DNA of 29,578 nucleotides from DASVAL01 sp035649575 (GCA_035649575.1 DASRJH010000080.1:1-29578), one strand, 5' to 3'; counted from the stretch's first letter, positions 13,046-22,245 are shown. Made by a program: numbers and translations. Notes: generated by a model not told the origin, from the sequence alone.

Positions 13046-16000
13046 TCAGCGCAACGGCAGGTTCACGACGATCGGCGGGCCGCTCGGGTCGCCACCAGGC
13101 ACGATCACCTCGCCGTCGGCAACCAGCCCCTTTGCCGTGAGCGCGTACACGCGGTGCGTGCCCGGCGGTAGGCCGAGCTCGATCCTGTACGCGAACTCCA
13201 TCGGGACACCCAGGGCAAGAGCCACCAGCTGGCCGCCGTCCTGCCCGTCGATGCGGAGCCGGAGCCGCGTGCGGGCGTGCTGATCGGGCAGCACGAACGT
13301 GAACGAGCAGGTGCGCGCCGGTCGCAAGTCCACGATCAAGTCCGTTCGCGGGTTGGCCGTCACCGCGACTGTGCGCCGTTCGGGCAGGAAGTCGACGCCT
13401 TCGATCATGACCTCGTACTCGTCGGGCGCGAGTTGCACGGTTGCCACGCCGCCTGCTGCCACGGACATCGCTGCGAACTTGACGTGACCGTGGTGCGTGT
13501 GCACCAAGGGCTGACCTACCAAGCGCACGGGCTTGCCGTCGGTCCGACGCATGTGGACTCGCAGTTCGCGGAGCGGAGCGGCCAGCAGGGAACCCAGGTC
13601 GCGCGTCTCCCCGGCATCGAGATGGATGGTCGTCAGCCGTGAATGCCAGCGGTCGTGAGGTCGGATGGCGAACAGCGCGTAGTCGCCGGGCGGCAGCCGG
13701 TCGATCGCGAAGCGACTCCTGGCATCGAGGCCGATCCGTTCGAAGCGACGCAGGAGCAGCCGGCAGAGATCGACGTAGATCGGCGCATCCGGCGTGCAGG
13801 CGTCGAGGACGAAACCGCGGACGCTGCAAGTGCGCGCCGCGGGCGGGATCGTCAGCGACAGTTCGGGGCCCTCGGGGGTCACGGCGTCGCTCACGGCGCC
13901 GGCGAATCCGCGCTCCAGCATCGCGATGCAGCGGTAGGCGACGCCCGGGCGCACTGGCAACGCGAACCGGCCGTGTTCGTCGGTGACGGCTCGCACGAAG
14001 TCGTCGCGCATGTCCCACCACTCGAACTCTGTTGGCATGCTGCGCACCTCGATCCCGCTGACCGGCGCGCCTTCGTCGTCCACGACCCGACCCCGGAGCT
14101 TGCACGGCTCGTGCTGGTCCGGCTCCAGATCGACTTCCGCGAGCTGGCCCTCGACGACTTCGAGCGTGGTCCTGCACAGGATCTGCGGTTGGCCTGGGTG
14201 AAGCAGACGGAGCTCGACGACGCCTGGGAACACATGCTCGAGGCAGTAGGTACCGTCGGCTTGCACCGCCGTCGTTGCAGCAAGGATGCCCAGGATTCCG
14301 GCCGTGGCATCCGGTCGCTGCGGCTCGGCGATGACGATCGTGTTCGCTGGCGCATGTCCCCGAACAGTTGCGCCGCGAGGCAGACGAAGGTCGACGCGGG
14401 CCGTCGCACCGGGCCCGACCTCGACGCTCGCTACCTGTGCGCACGTCCCTGCACCGCGGGCCGCGACCAGGTGAGGACCCGGCTCGAGCCCCGACAGCGA
14501 AAAGTGCCCGTGCGCATCGGCACGTTGGTACGACGGCGCTGTCGTGCGGGGGCCATACGTGGCGCGCAGGGGGAACGTGCCAACCAGTAGACCCGCGACT
14601 GGCGCACCGCTGCTCGTCGCGATGGAGCCTTCGATGCCGCCGGGTGACGGCCAGAGCACCAGGCGCGGCCGCGCGGATTTTAGTTGGGTTTCGCAGTGCG
14701 TACCGGACCGGGCGTAGCCGGGTGCCGTTGCCCACACGGTGGTCCTCTGGTGCAGGGTACGCACGAAGAATGTTCCGTCCGCCGCGGAATGGGCCGCCAC
14801 GTAGCCTGGGGTCGCCTCACCGCCGCCGGACGACAGCCAGATCTCTGCGCCCTCGACCGGATGGCTTTCGTTGTCGACGACGATGCCTGCCATCTCGCAG
14901 ACGGCAACCAGCTGCTCAGTGCGCTCGACGCGTCCCCTTGCGACGACCGCGAACTCGGCGGATTGCACGAGGCCATCGTCGAACAGCAGGCGCGCCGTGC
15001 CGGCTGGAACGCCGTCGAAGAGCACGGTGCCGTTGTCATCGGTCCAGCCCTCGCGCACGGTCTCGAACCAGGTGTGTAGCAGGGATGTGCCCGCGCAATA
15101 CCCGGTCTGGATGCGCAGGCTCTGGTGCGCGGCCGGCTGCGAAGAGTCGGCCCAGACCAGCTGCACCCGCACGCCGCCGCGACTCGCGGATGGATCCGCT
15201 GGGACGGGGACACGTCGCAGCGGCGAATCGGTCGCGTCCGGTGCCGTGGGGGTCGTTGGCACCGGGGCAGGGCCCGCGACGAGCTGCGATGCTTGCGCGG
15301 GGTCCGGGCCCGGCCCGCTGCCCAACGCGAGCCACAGGGCGGCGACCAACCCGAGCGGTGCGAGCAGCGCGAGTGCCCCGCGCTGCCCGGTGCGCAGGGC
15401 GCGCAACGGCTGCCGCTTCACCGGAGTCGTTGTGCCAGTCGATGGTGGCGTCTGCCGGGCATCATCCGAGCCCGTGGCGTCGACCGCTGCACCCTCGGCA
15501 GCGCGCGCCGACGCGACCGAGAGCAGCGCGATGACCAACGGCCCGAAGCCTGAGGGTAGCGTATCGCGCAGCAGACGAAGGCCGCGCCAGAGCTGGGTCC
15601 GGATGCGTCCCGCCGGCCGCTCGAGGGCCTGCGCGATCTCCTCCGGGCGTTTGCCGTCGCGCAGGTGCAGCGCCACCACTTCGCGATAGGTCGGCGGCAA
15701 CAGATCGATGCCACGATCGATCGTCGCGCGGACCAGTTGACGGTCGACCAGGACCGACGGCTCGGACTCGCTCTGCGCGGTCAGTCGCGCCCAATCGATC
15801 TGCCGCGACCGCGCCCTGCTGCGATGGCGATGCAGGTTGTAGAGGATGCCGACCAGCCACGGCACCAGTGATCGCCCGGGCTCGAAGCGGTGGCGCGACT
15901 CGATCGCCGACACAAACGTGTCCTGCACCAGCTCGGCCGCTTCTTCGGCGCGTCGCGTCAGCAGGCGCGCCGTGCGCAACAGTTCCGGCGCGACGAGGTC

Positions 16001-16084
16001 GAACGCCTCGGCGAGTGCTTTGTGCGAGCCTTCGGCCGCGAACTGCGCGAAGCGTTCGCTGGCGAGCGAGTCGGAGTGTTGCAA
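13046..16084 (-). CDS. ECF sigma factor fused to membrane segment and carboxypeptidase-regulatory-like tail
   Basis: With a TTG start at 16084 (GAGG four bases upstream on this strand; GTG 16090 is the alternative) the product has about 1012 residues. Residues about 15-95 form sigma region 2 (including AAELVQDTFVSAI and PWLVGILYNLHRHR). About 120-180 form sigma region 4 with LLPPTYREVVALHLRDGKRPEEIAQAL and the helix-turn-helix end RIRTQLWRGLRLLRD. Two hydrophobic stretches follow (GPLVIALLSVA and ALALLAPLGLVAALWLAL). The remaining 750 residues are beta-rich repeats of the carboxypeptidase regulatory/transthyretin-like type, such as GVRVQLVWAD, EGSIATSSGAPVAGL and RGRVVDDEGAPVSGIEV. The frame stays open upstream to 16465 but that part has no sigma homology. 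The layout suggests a membrane-tethered sigma factor whose outer part senses a signal. No separate anti-sigma gene is adjacent. Confidence 0.88.
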   Translation of the reverse strand: MQHSDSLASERFAQFAAEGSHKALAEAFDLVAPELLRTARLLTRRAEEAAELVQDTFVSAIESRHRFEPGRSLVPWLVGILYNLHRHRSRARSRQIDWARLTAQSESEPSVLVDRQLVRATIDRGIDLLPPTYREVVALHLRDGKRPEEIAQALERPAGRIRTQLWRGLRLLRDTLPSGFGPLVIALLSVASARAAEGAAVDATGSDDARQTPPSTGTTTPVKRQPLRALRTGQRGALALLAPLGLVAALWLALGSGPGPDPAQASQLVAGPAPVPTTPTAPDATDSPLRRVPVPADPSASRGGVRVQLVWADSSQPAAHQSLRIQTGYCAGTSLLHTWFETVREGWTDDNGTVLFDGVPAGTARLLFDDGLVQSAEFAVVARGRVERTEQLVAVCEMAGIVVDNESHPVEGAEIWLSSGGGEATPGYVAAHSAADGTFFVRTLHQRTTVWATAPGYARSGTHCETQLKSARPRLVLWPSPGGIEGSIATSSGAPVAGLLVGTFPLRATYGPRTTAPSYQRADAHGHFSLSGLEPGPHLVAARGAGTCAQVASVEVGPGATARVDLRLPRGATVRGHAPANTIVIAEPQRPDATAGILGILAATTAVQADGTYCLEHVFPGVVELRLLHPGQPQILCRTTLEVVEGQLAEVDLEPDQHEPCKLRGRVVDDEGAPVSGIEVRSMPTEFEWWDMRDDFVRAVTDEHGRFALPVRPGVAYRCIAMLERGFAGAVSDAVTPEGPELSLTIPPAARTCSVRGFVLDACTPDAPIYVDLCRLLLRRFERIGLDARSRFAIDRLPPGDYALFAIRPHDRWHSRLTTIHLDAGETRDLGSLLAAPLRELRVHMRRTDGKPVRLVGQPLVHTHHGHVKFAAMSVAAGGVATVQLAPDEYEVMIEGVDFLPERRTVAVTANPRTDLIVDLRPARTCSFTFVLPDQHARTRLRLRIDGQDGGQLVALALGVPMEFAYRIELGLPPGTHRVYALTAKGLVADGEVIVPGGDPSGPPIVVNLPLR

Positions 16085-16479
16085 GCGCACCTCGAGAAGA
16101 CCCGCGCGTGCAAGGGCGCGCGCGTCGGTACGTGTGCTGTAGCGGAGGACCGCGCGCGGGGCAACCGGACCCGGGCGTGGCGCAGGTTCGGGACAGGAAT
16201 TCCGGCCCGTCAGTGTAACGCCGGGCGGTGCGCGGCAAAGAAACTGGTTTTGCTCACGGTGCCGGACACGGATCCGTGCGAACCGGATCACCGATTCTCG
16301 ACGAGCCGCGTGACGTCGTGCCGGTCTCTGCAAAGGGACGAGAACTTCATCCGGATCGAGATCGTCGCGGGGTTCCGCGCGGTCCGTAACTGCAGCTTGT
16401 GCTTCCTCCCCCCGTGCACGGGGAAGACGGGGGTTGCTCGTCCTTCCTCGTCCACGAAACGCCACTCAGGAGCAGGGTC
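16085..16479. promoter_or_regulatory. Divergent intergenic region with two perfect palindromes
   Basis: This 395-bp gap separates the sigma-fusion gene (minus) from the secreted cytochrome/propeller gene (plus). It contains CACGGATCCGTG at 16267-16278 and CCCCGTGCACGGGG at 16410-16423, both perfect palindromes that could be operators or leader hairpins. On the minus strand, TTGCCG and TACACT (16212-16217) are 15 bases apart and could be a weak promoter for the sigma gene. A clear Shine-Dalgarno, AGGAG at 16468-16472, serves the plus-strand gene. Whether the sigma factor controls the divergent gene cannot be decided from the sequence. Confidence 0.4.
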
Positions 16480-19400
16480 ATGAAGAGGTTCCACGCCAGC
16501 CGTCTGGCTGCGCCAACGGCATTCCCACGTCCTTTCGTCGCCGCGTTACTGGCACTGCTCGCCGTTCCGCTCGCAGCGCAGACGCCCCATCCCGGCAATG
16601 TGCCGGCTACGCCGAGCGTCGATCAATCGGCCCTGCACGGCACCAATCCCGGGACCCAGACGGGCCTCCCGAACCAGAACTTCTTCGACAACACGAAAGG
16701 CAATCTGGTCCGCCATCAGCTCGGGCACATCCAGCCGATCGCCGTGTCCGGCAACTTCCTCTTCGCTCCGAACAATGCGGGGCAGCGGCTCGCGAAGGTC
16801 GACCTGTCCAACAACTCGCTGGTCTTCGAGATCCCGACCGGCCCCGGCATCACGTCCCTCGCGATTCACCCCATCACCGGCGAGGTCTGGGCCGTCGACA
16901 GCGTCAACGGGTGCGTCAGCGTCATCGACCCGAATCTGCCGTGCATCATGCGCACGATCCAGGTCGGCAAGGAACCGCACGGCATCGCCATTCTGGACGA
17001 CGGCAGCCGCGCCTACGTCACCTGTTCGGCGAGCAACTGGGTCGACGTGATCGATTGCGCTACTTATCTGACCGGCAGGTCGATCCCTATTCCCGCGCGC
17101 GCTCCGCGCGGCATCGCGATCGACGCCAACGGCATGGTGTGGGTGGCGCCCCTGTTCTCGGGCAACAACACGACGGCGAAGAAGACGACGCCGAACATAG
17201 CACCCATCGGCGTCTTCAGTTCGCAGCAGGTGATCACGCCGACCTCGCCAGCGAATCCCCTGGATGACGAGGATCTGTTCGCAATCGATTCTGCGACCGA
17301 CAGGCTCGTCAAGAACCAGACGCGGAGGGGCCTCGGCACGATTCTGCTCAACGTGCATGCGCGCCCCAACTCGACCGAGCTGTGGATCCCGAACACCGAC
17401 GCGCTCAACCTCACCATCGGCGCAAACAACTTCGTCAACGGCCAAGTCGTCAAGAACCGCATCACGATCGTCGACACTAGCTCGCCGCCCTCGTCCTTGC
17501 CGACGGTGATCGAGCTCGACGCGATCGGCGCCGGCCAACCGGCCGCGGTGGCGTTCGACGCAACGCGCAATCGAGCCTACGTCGCGGCATTCGGCAGCGA
17601 CGCCATCATCGTGCTCGACACCGCCGCGTCGCCACCGACGTACGTGGGCATCTACGATGTGTTGCCGCTGACTCCGCCGATGCCCGTGGCACCGTTCACG
17701 CCTGCGCGCTGCGGTCCCCGCGGCCTCGTGATGTCCCCGAGCGGCAACGACCTGTTCGTGTTCAACGGCATCGACAACTCCTACTCGCGCGTCAATCTCG
17801 CAGTCACGCCGGCCACCGTGTCCACGCACACGCTCGGCTACGACCCGACGCCGCACGCCATCAAGCGCGGCATCGGTCACCTGGCCAACGCAAGACACTC
17901 GGGCTCGGCAACGTCGTCGTGCATGTCGTGCCACGTCGACGGGCATTTCGACATGATCACGTGGAACCTGTCGGGGTTTAGCGATCCGCAGGGCACGACG
18001 AACCCGGACCACGACATCGACAACAAGGGCCCGATGACGACGCAGAGCCTGCGCGGCCTGTTCGAGGCAGGCAGGCTGCACTGGCGGGGCGAACAGGCGT
18101 CGCTCAAGGACTTCAACGAGGACGGCTTCGCGGGCCTGCTGAAGGGCTCGCTGCTGCTTGACAAAGAATTCGACGAGGTCAAGGCGGCCACGTTCTCGCT
18201 CGTGTATCCCGCGAATCCACGCGCACCCGCCGACCGCATCTACACAACACCGAGCAGCCACCTGCACGGACTGGAGCTCTTCCGCAACCACGACGCCGTG
18301 GCAGGCCAGGCGTGCGCGACTTGCCACACGCTACCGTTGGGCACCAGCAACCAGATCCAGTTGTTAATTGCGTCGGGCGACCCGTCGCGCGGTGGCAAGG
18401 TGGCGCAGTTGCGCGGCGTCGGCGACAAGCTCTTTTCCTGGAACGTGACTCCCGCGTTCCCGACCTTCAAGACCGTGTTCGACGGGAACTACGCCGTGAA
18501 CGTCAGCGACGTCGTCGATCGCACACCCAACGGCTGGGGTCTGACCCACGCCGGCACGGTGGCGACGCTGTCGCGCTTCGTACATGAGTTCCCTGGGTCC
18601 CACCCAGTCATCCCCGACCCCACCCTGATCCCCGACGTGGTGGCGTTCGCGGAGGCGTTCGACACCGGACTCGCACCTGCGACGACCTTCCAGCGCACTC
18701 TCGTACCCGGCATCGGACCCGGCTACGACCAACGGCTAGACTTCGACAACACCCTGCAGTTCCTCACGGGCCAGGCGAATGCTGGCAACTGCGACATCGT
18801 GGTCGCGACGCAGAACAACAACATGGTGTACACGTTCGCGTGGGACCACGAGATGCACTTGTGGCAGACCCAGTTCGCAACCTTGGCGGTGACCGACGAC
18901 CAGTTGGGCGACAACCTCTTCGATGCGGGGATGATCGTCACGTTCTTCGGCATGCCGCTGGGCACCGGCAGACGCTTCGGGGTCGACCGCGACTTCGACG
19001 ACCTGCTCGACCTCGACGAAGGGATCTGGACGCCTTTCTCGTTTGCGGACGTCGTCAATCCCGATTCCGACGGCGACACGTTACCCGACGGCTACGAGGT
19101 CCGGTTCTACCCCTCGCTGAACCCGCGCGTGCCCAACAGCTCCTGGTCGAACCCAACCTTGCCGAACATCACCCATCCGGTGCGCGTCGTCTACTACACG
19201 GCGACGACGGCAAAAATCGAGTTCAGCACCGACCAACCGACGTCCGCCGAGTTGACCGGCTTGACCGGCACGGTCGAGGCCACGAAGAGCCCGCCGAACG
19301 GGCGGTACGACTACAACCACTCGATCCACGTGCGCGGCTTGACGCCGGCCACCACCTATTCCCTGACCCTTGAGGTGCGCACTCCCAGCCCCGCCCCAGG

Positions 19401-19857
19401 CGGCGTCCTGTCGGTGACCGCGGCGCCGGGGACTTGGCAGTTCACGACGTCGGGCCAAATGGACTCAGTTCGCGTCAGGGAGATCGCCGTGAGTCCGTTG
19501 CCCCCGGCGTTGCCCACGACGGTCAACGTGACGATCGAGGCCCACCTCAACGCGACTAGCCATCCTACCCCTCCTGTCCCTCTCGGGACCCATGACGTCA
19601 CGGCGTTCTGGTACTTCGGTCTCTTGAACCAGCCCGCGTCGTTGACCCCGATCACGTTTGGCAGTGCAGGCACGACGCAAAACGTCGCGTCCTTCGGACT
19701 CGGCTCGATCCCGCAGAGCGTGCTCCAAGGTCAACAGGGCCAGCGCGTGCTGTACTTCGGCGTCAAGGACATCACTTGGCCCGTCCCCCCCCCTCCAGAC
19801 GCGCAGTTTTACTTCGAAGCCTTTGATCTCGTGAACTTCGAGAAGTTCCTGTTCTGA
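16480..19857 (+). CDS. Secreted YVTN-type beta-propeller with dihaem cytochrome c region
   Basis: A 1125-residue exported protein. The start is ATG 16480, with AGGAG seven bases upstream, directly before a signal peptide (FVAALLALLAVPLAAQ). Residues about 75-460 hold propeller blades with motifs such as VSGNFLFAPNNAGQRLAKVDL, GEVWAVDSVNGCVSVID and GSRAYVTCSASNWVDVID. Haem-binding CxxCH sites are Cys481-His485 (CMSCH) and Cys612-His616 (CATCH). Between them, MTTQSLRGLFEAGRLHWRGE is typical of the dihaem peroxidase/MauG-like group. Near 862 is DSDGDTLPDGYE, a thrombospondin-type-3-like calcium site, followed by a fibronectin-III-like domain (about 895-960) and a C-terminal beta domain. It probably acts outside the cytoplasmic membrane in electron transfer or oxidation; the substrate is unknown. 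A run of nine C at 19785-19793 lies within the coding sequence near its end. Confidence 0.88.
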   Translation: MKRFHASRLAAPTAFPRPFVAALLALLAVPLAAQTPHPGNVPATPSVDQSALHGTNPGTQTGLPNQNFFDNTKGNLVRHQLGHIQPIAVSGNFLFAPNNAGQRLAKVDLSNNSLVFEIPTGPGITSLAIHPITGEVWAVDSVNGCVSVIDPNLPCIMRTIQVGKEPHGIAILDDGSRAYVTCSASNWVDVIDCATYLTGRSIPIPARAPRGIAIDANGMVWVAPLFSGNNTTAKKTTPNIAPIGVFSSQQVITPTSPANPLDDEDLFAIDSATDRLVKNQTRRGLGTILLNVHARPNSTELWIPNTDALNLTIGANNFVNGQVVKNRITIVDTSSPPSSLPTVIELDAIGAGQPAAVAFDATRNRAYVAAFGSDAIIVLDTAASPPTYVGIYDVLPLTPPMPVAPFTPARCGPRGLVMSPSGNDLFVFNGIDNSYSRVNLAVTPATVSTHTLGYDPTPHAIKRGIGHLANARHSGSATSSCMSCHVDGHFDMITWNLSGFSDPQGTTNPDHDIDNKGPMTTQSLRGLFEAGRLHWRGEQASLKDFNEDGFAGLLKGSLLLDKEFDEVKAATFSLVYPANPRAPADRIYTTPSSHLHGLELFRNHDAVAGQACATCHTLPLGTSNQIQLLIASGDPSRGGKVAQLRGVGDKLFSWNVTPAFPTFKTVFDGNYAVNVSDVVDRTPNGWGLTHAGTVATLSRFVHEFPGSHPVIPDPTLIPDVVAFAEAFDTGLAPATTFQRTLVPGIGPGYDQRLDFDNTLQFLTGQANAGNCDIVVATQNNNMVYTFAWDHEMHLWQTQFATLAVTDDQLGDNLFDAGMIVTFFGMPLGTGRRFGVDRDFDDLLDLDEGIWTPFSFADVVNPDSDGDTLPDGYEVRFYPSLNPRVPNSSWSNPTLPNITHPVRVVYYTATTAKIEFSTDQPTSAELTGLTGTVEATKSPPNGRYDYNHSIHVRGLTPATTYSLTLEVRTPSPAPGGVLSVTAAPGTWQFTTSGQMDSVRVREIAVSPLPPALPTTVNVTIEAHLNATSHPTPPVPLGTHDVTAFWYFGLLNQPASLTPITFGSAGTTQNVASFGLGSIPQSVLQGQQGQRVLYFGVKDITWPVPPPPDAQFYFEAFDLVNFEKFLF

Positions 19858-19881
19858 CCCGGTGCGCGAAGCCCGGGCATC

Positions 19882-20283
19882 GTGCGCACCTCGCCCTGGG
19901 GAGGTCCCCTGCTGCTGGCGGCGCTGCCGACAATCGCCGCGATCGACGCGCAGGAGACCGCCGGCGCACTCGTCGCCGCGTTCACACGTGCCAAGTAGGA
20001 GGAGTCGACGCCGCGATTGCCACGTTCCTGCCGCGCTTCCAGGCGGAAGCCGAACAGCGCGCCGGCACGGACGCTCCTGTTCCGGTCCTCGCTTGCATCG
20101 TGCGCAACGGGCTCCCGGGCGCCGCGGCCGCACCGGCCTTCGACACGTTGAGCCGGCGCACGCCGCGAGCCTCGAACTCGGGCCCCGTTCTCGACGTCGT
20201 GCCCGAGCTCGCAACACACCTCGCCAGGGAGCGCGTAGGGAGCAGGTTGCGAGGCTCCGGGTCTCAACTCGCTCGAGACGAGT
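19882..20283 (+). pseudogene. Possible decayed gene for an exported protein
   Basis: Starting at GTG 19882, a frame encodes a signal-peptide-like start (GPLLLAALPTIAAIDAQE), then TAGALVAAFTRAK and a TAG stop at 19996. The reading continues sensibly in another frame from about 20004 (GVDAAIATFLPRFQAEAEQR, then APVPVLACIVRNG), as if one base had been gained or two lost. That second frame stays open into the neighbouring lipoprotein gene on the other strand, where it loses any protein-like character. The 426 bp between the flanking genes hold no other coding candidate. It may be the N-terminal remnant of a secreted protein; I do not recognise the family. It could also be ordinary intergenic DNA with chance frames. 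Confidence 0.35.
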
Positions 20284-20733
20284 TCAACGGGAGGGTACGG
20301 GCGTGGCCAGCTGGTCCGTGTTGTTGCCCCGCCGTTCTGCGCGGCGTTGGTCGGCGGCGGCGGCCTCGGCGAGGGCCTTGGCGGAAGGACGGTATTCGAA
20401 GCTGATGCTCGTGACGACCGGAGAGAAGAGCCACGAGAGCGGAGGGATGCCGTACCAGTAATTGTTGGTCTCGGTCTCGACGAGGCGCAGGTGGCTGCCG
20501 TGGTCGGTGTCGATTGCACGCGTCGCATCTTCGATCATCTTGTCGACCGTCGTCCTGCCCGCCATCGGGACGAAGATGGCGAAGTTCACGCCGACGTAGG
20601 AGGAAGTCCGGACGAAGACGGGCTGGCCGTCGGCGCCGAGGTGGCCGTTCCAATGCGTCGCCGTGTTGTGGAACGCACAGGCGGTGAGGACGAACAGAGC
20701 AACGAGTGCGAGCACCTGCGGCGACCGGATCAT
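20284..20733 (-). CDS. Small lipoprotein of unknown function
   Basis: A 149-residue protein with a type II signal peptide; LTAC gives a good lipobox with the lipidated Cys at about residue 19. The mature part includes SSYVGVNFAIFVPMAGRTT and YWYGIPPLSWLFSPVVTS, a layout reminiscent of short TRL/DUF-type outer-membrane lipoproteins that mix a Gly-rich start with a WYGIP-like motif. I cannot name the family. The C-terminus after about 115 is Ala/Arg-rich and probably disordered. The gene diverges from the APC permease 138 bp away. No Shine-Dalgarno is evident before the ATG. Confidence 0.75.
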   Translation of the reverse strand: MIRSPQVLALVALFVLTACAFHNTATHWNGHLGADGQPVFVRTSSYVGVNFAIFVPMAGRTTVDKMIEDATRAIDTDHGSHLRLVETETNNYWYGIPPLSWLFSPVVTSISFEYRPSAKALAEAAAADQRRAERRGNNTDQLATPVPSR

Positions 20734-20871
20734 GAAGGCTTGATCGGCGTTCGGCTGCGCGGAGGCGAAGTGCGATCATGAGTTCGGAGCGCGCAGCGGG
20801 ATGCGCGCTCACTGACTTGCGTCGTGACAGGCGCGTGCCCACGATGCCGCGGTGCAAGCGCGGATGTGTCC

Positions 20872-22245
20872 ATGAGCCTCGGCGAACTGAGGAGGATCCT
20901 CGGCCCGGCCACGGGCGTCGCCGTATGCTGCGGCATGGCCATCGGCGCGGGGATCCTGCGCACGCCGGGCGAAGTCGCGAAGGCGCTCCCGGATGGAACG
21001 TGGATCCTCGCGGTGTGGTGTCTCGGTGGGCTCGTCGCGGCCTTGGATGCGTTCATCCTCGCCGAGATGGCAGCGATGGTGCCGCGCGTCGGCGGACTCG
21101 TGGCATACGTGCGCTTGTCGTTCGGTAGAGCGGTCGCGTTCCTCGTCGGCTGGTCGATGCTGTTGTTGACCTGGCCAGCGTCGCTCGCCATGGTCGCGGT
21201 CGCGATCGGGGAACTGCTGACGGGTGGCGCCGAAGCAATGGGCTCCGGTGACTCGACGGGTGTGGTGCGGGGCGTGGCCGCAGGAGTCATCGCCGTGATC
21301 GGCGGCCTCAACCTGATCGGCCTGAGGTTTGGCGCACGGTTCGAGATCGTGTTGTTCGTGCTCAAGGTGACCCTGCTTGCCGGGATCTGCATTGCCGCCG
21401 CGATCGCGGCGCCTGCGAGGAGCGAGGCGGTCGCGAGCACGGTGTTCCCGGCCACGCCCGCGACGTTGTTCGCCGCACTTGGCGGCGCGATGTTGGCCAT
21501 CGTCTGGACCTACGACGGCTACGCCGATGCGGTCTACCTCGCGGGCGAGACGCGCGATCCGGGTCGCTCACTGCCGCGCGCGTTGCTCACGGCGCTCGTG
21601 ACGATCACGGGACTCTATCTGCTCGCGAACACGACGTTCCTCTACGTGCTCGGTGTCGAGGGTCTCGCACACTCGAAGTTCGCCGCGCTCGATGTTTCGC
21701 GCCGGGCGTTCGGCGATGCCGGCGGCACGGTGTTGACCGTGATCGCGGTGGTCGTGTTGTTCGGCGCGGTGAACGGGTACTTCCTGACGGGTCCGCGCAT
21801 CGGCCGCTTGCTGGCCGAGGAAGGTCTCGCGCTGTCAGCGTTCGGGCAGGTCAGGGAGACCGGCGCACCAGTCCTCGGCACGTGCTGGATGATCGTCGTG
21901 TCGATCGCCTTCGCGCTGACGAATTCGTTCAACGAGCTCCTCGAGATCACGGTGCCCGTCATGGCAGCAACGACGATCTTGGTCGCCATGGGTCTGCTCG
22001 TGCAGCGCGTGCGCGCCCCCGAGCGAGCACGGCCGTTCCGCGTGCGCTGGGCAGGTGTGGTCGTGGGCATGCAGGTGGCGCTCGGCATCGGACTTCTCGG
22101 CAGCTTCGTCGCTGCGAACATCAGGCCGCAGGAATCCGAGGATTGGAAGTTCCCCACGGCGCTCGCGATCGATGCAGCGGGGGTGCTCGTGGGGCTGCTC
22201 GTCTACTTCGTGATGCAGCGCCGAAGGACGGCCCCCCCACTCTGA
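20872..22245 (+). CDS. APC-superfamily amino acid permease
   Basis: A 457-residue transporter with twelve predicted helices. The first helix contains the substrate-site motif GMAIGAGILRTPGEVA, the APC signature (usual form GxGIFxxPG). Helix 6 has MLAIVWTYDGYADAVYLAGETRDPGRSLPRAL, matching the conserved FxAYdGfdxxxxxaEExknPxrxxP pattern of LAT/APA-type permeases. It is expected to move amino acids across the cytoplasmic membrane by exchange or proton symport; specificity is not predictable. ATG 20872 (MSLGELRR) is preferred to GTG 20824 because it sits a normal distance before helix 1 and the extra residues are Cys/Arg-rich and unlike the family. It is 60 bp upstream of the second sigma fusion on the same strand, so the two may be co-transcribed. 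Confidence 0.9.
   Translation: MSLGELRRILGPATGVAVCCGMAIGAGILRTPGEVAKALPDGTWILAVWCLGGLVAALDAFILAEMAAMVPRVGGLVAYVRLSFGRAVAFLVGWSMLLLTWPASLAMVAVAIGELLTGGAEAMGSGDSTGVVRGVAAGVIAVIGGLNLIGLRFGARFEIVLFVLKVTLLAGICIAAAIAAPARSEAVASTVFPATPATLFAALGGAMLAIVWTYDGYADAVYLAGETRDPGRSLPRALLTALVTITGLYLLANTTFLYVLGVEGLAHSKFAALDVSRRAFGDAGGTVLTVIAVVVLFGAVNGYFLTGPRIGRLLAEEGLALSAFGQVRETGAPVLGTCWMIVVSIAFALTNSFNELLEITVPVMAATTILVAMGLLVQRVRAPERARPFRVRWAGVVVGMQVALGIGLLGSFVAANIRPQESEDWKFPTALAIDAAGVLVGLLVYFVMQRRRTAPPL

Noticed and set aside
12756..14735. 659-codon minus-strand frame that runs through the tmRNA and the sigma-fusion gene
   Set aside because: The tmRNA is certain and the sigma fusion uses a different minus-strand frame with clear domains.
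16085..16465. N-terminal extension of the sigma fusion to its most upstream possible start
   Set aside because: The added ~127 residues are Arg/Pro-rich with no sigma similarity and the divergent gene's promoter region must lie here; TTG 16084 with GAGG upstream fits better.
19858..19877. Possible terminator hairpin right after the cytochrome gene (CCCGG/CCGGG)
   Set aside because: Only a 5-bp stem and no T tract; not enough to call a terminator.
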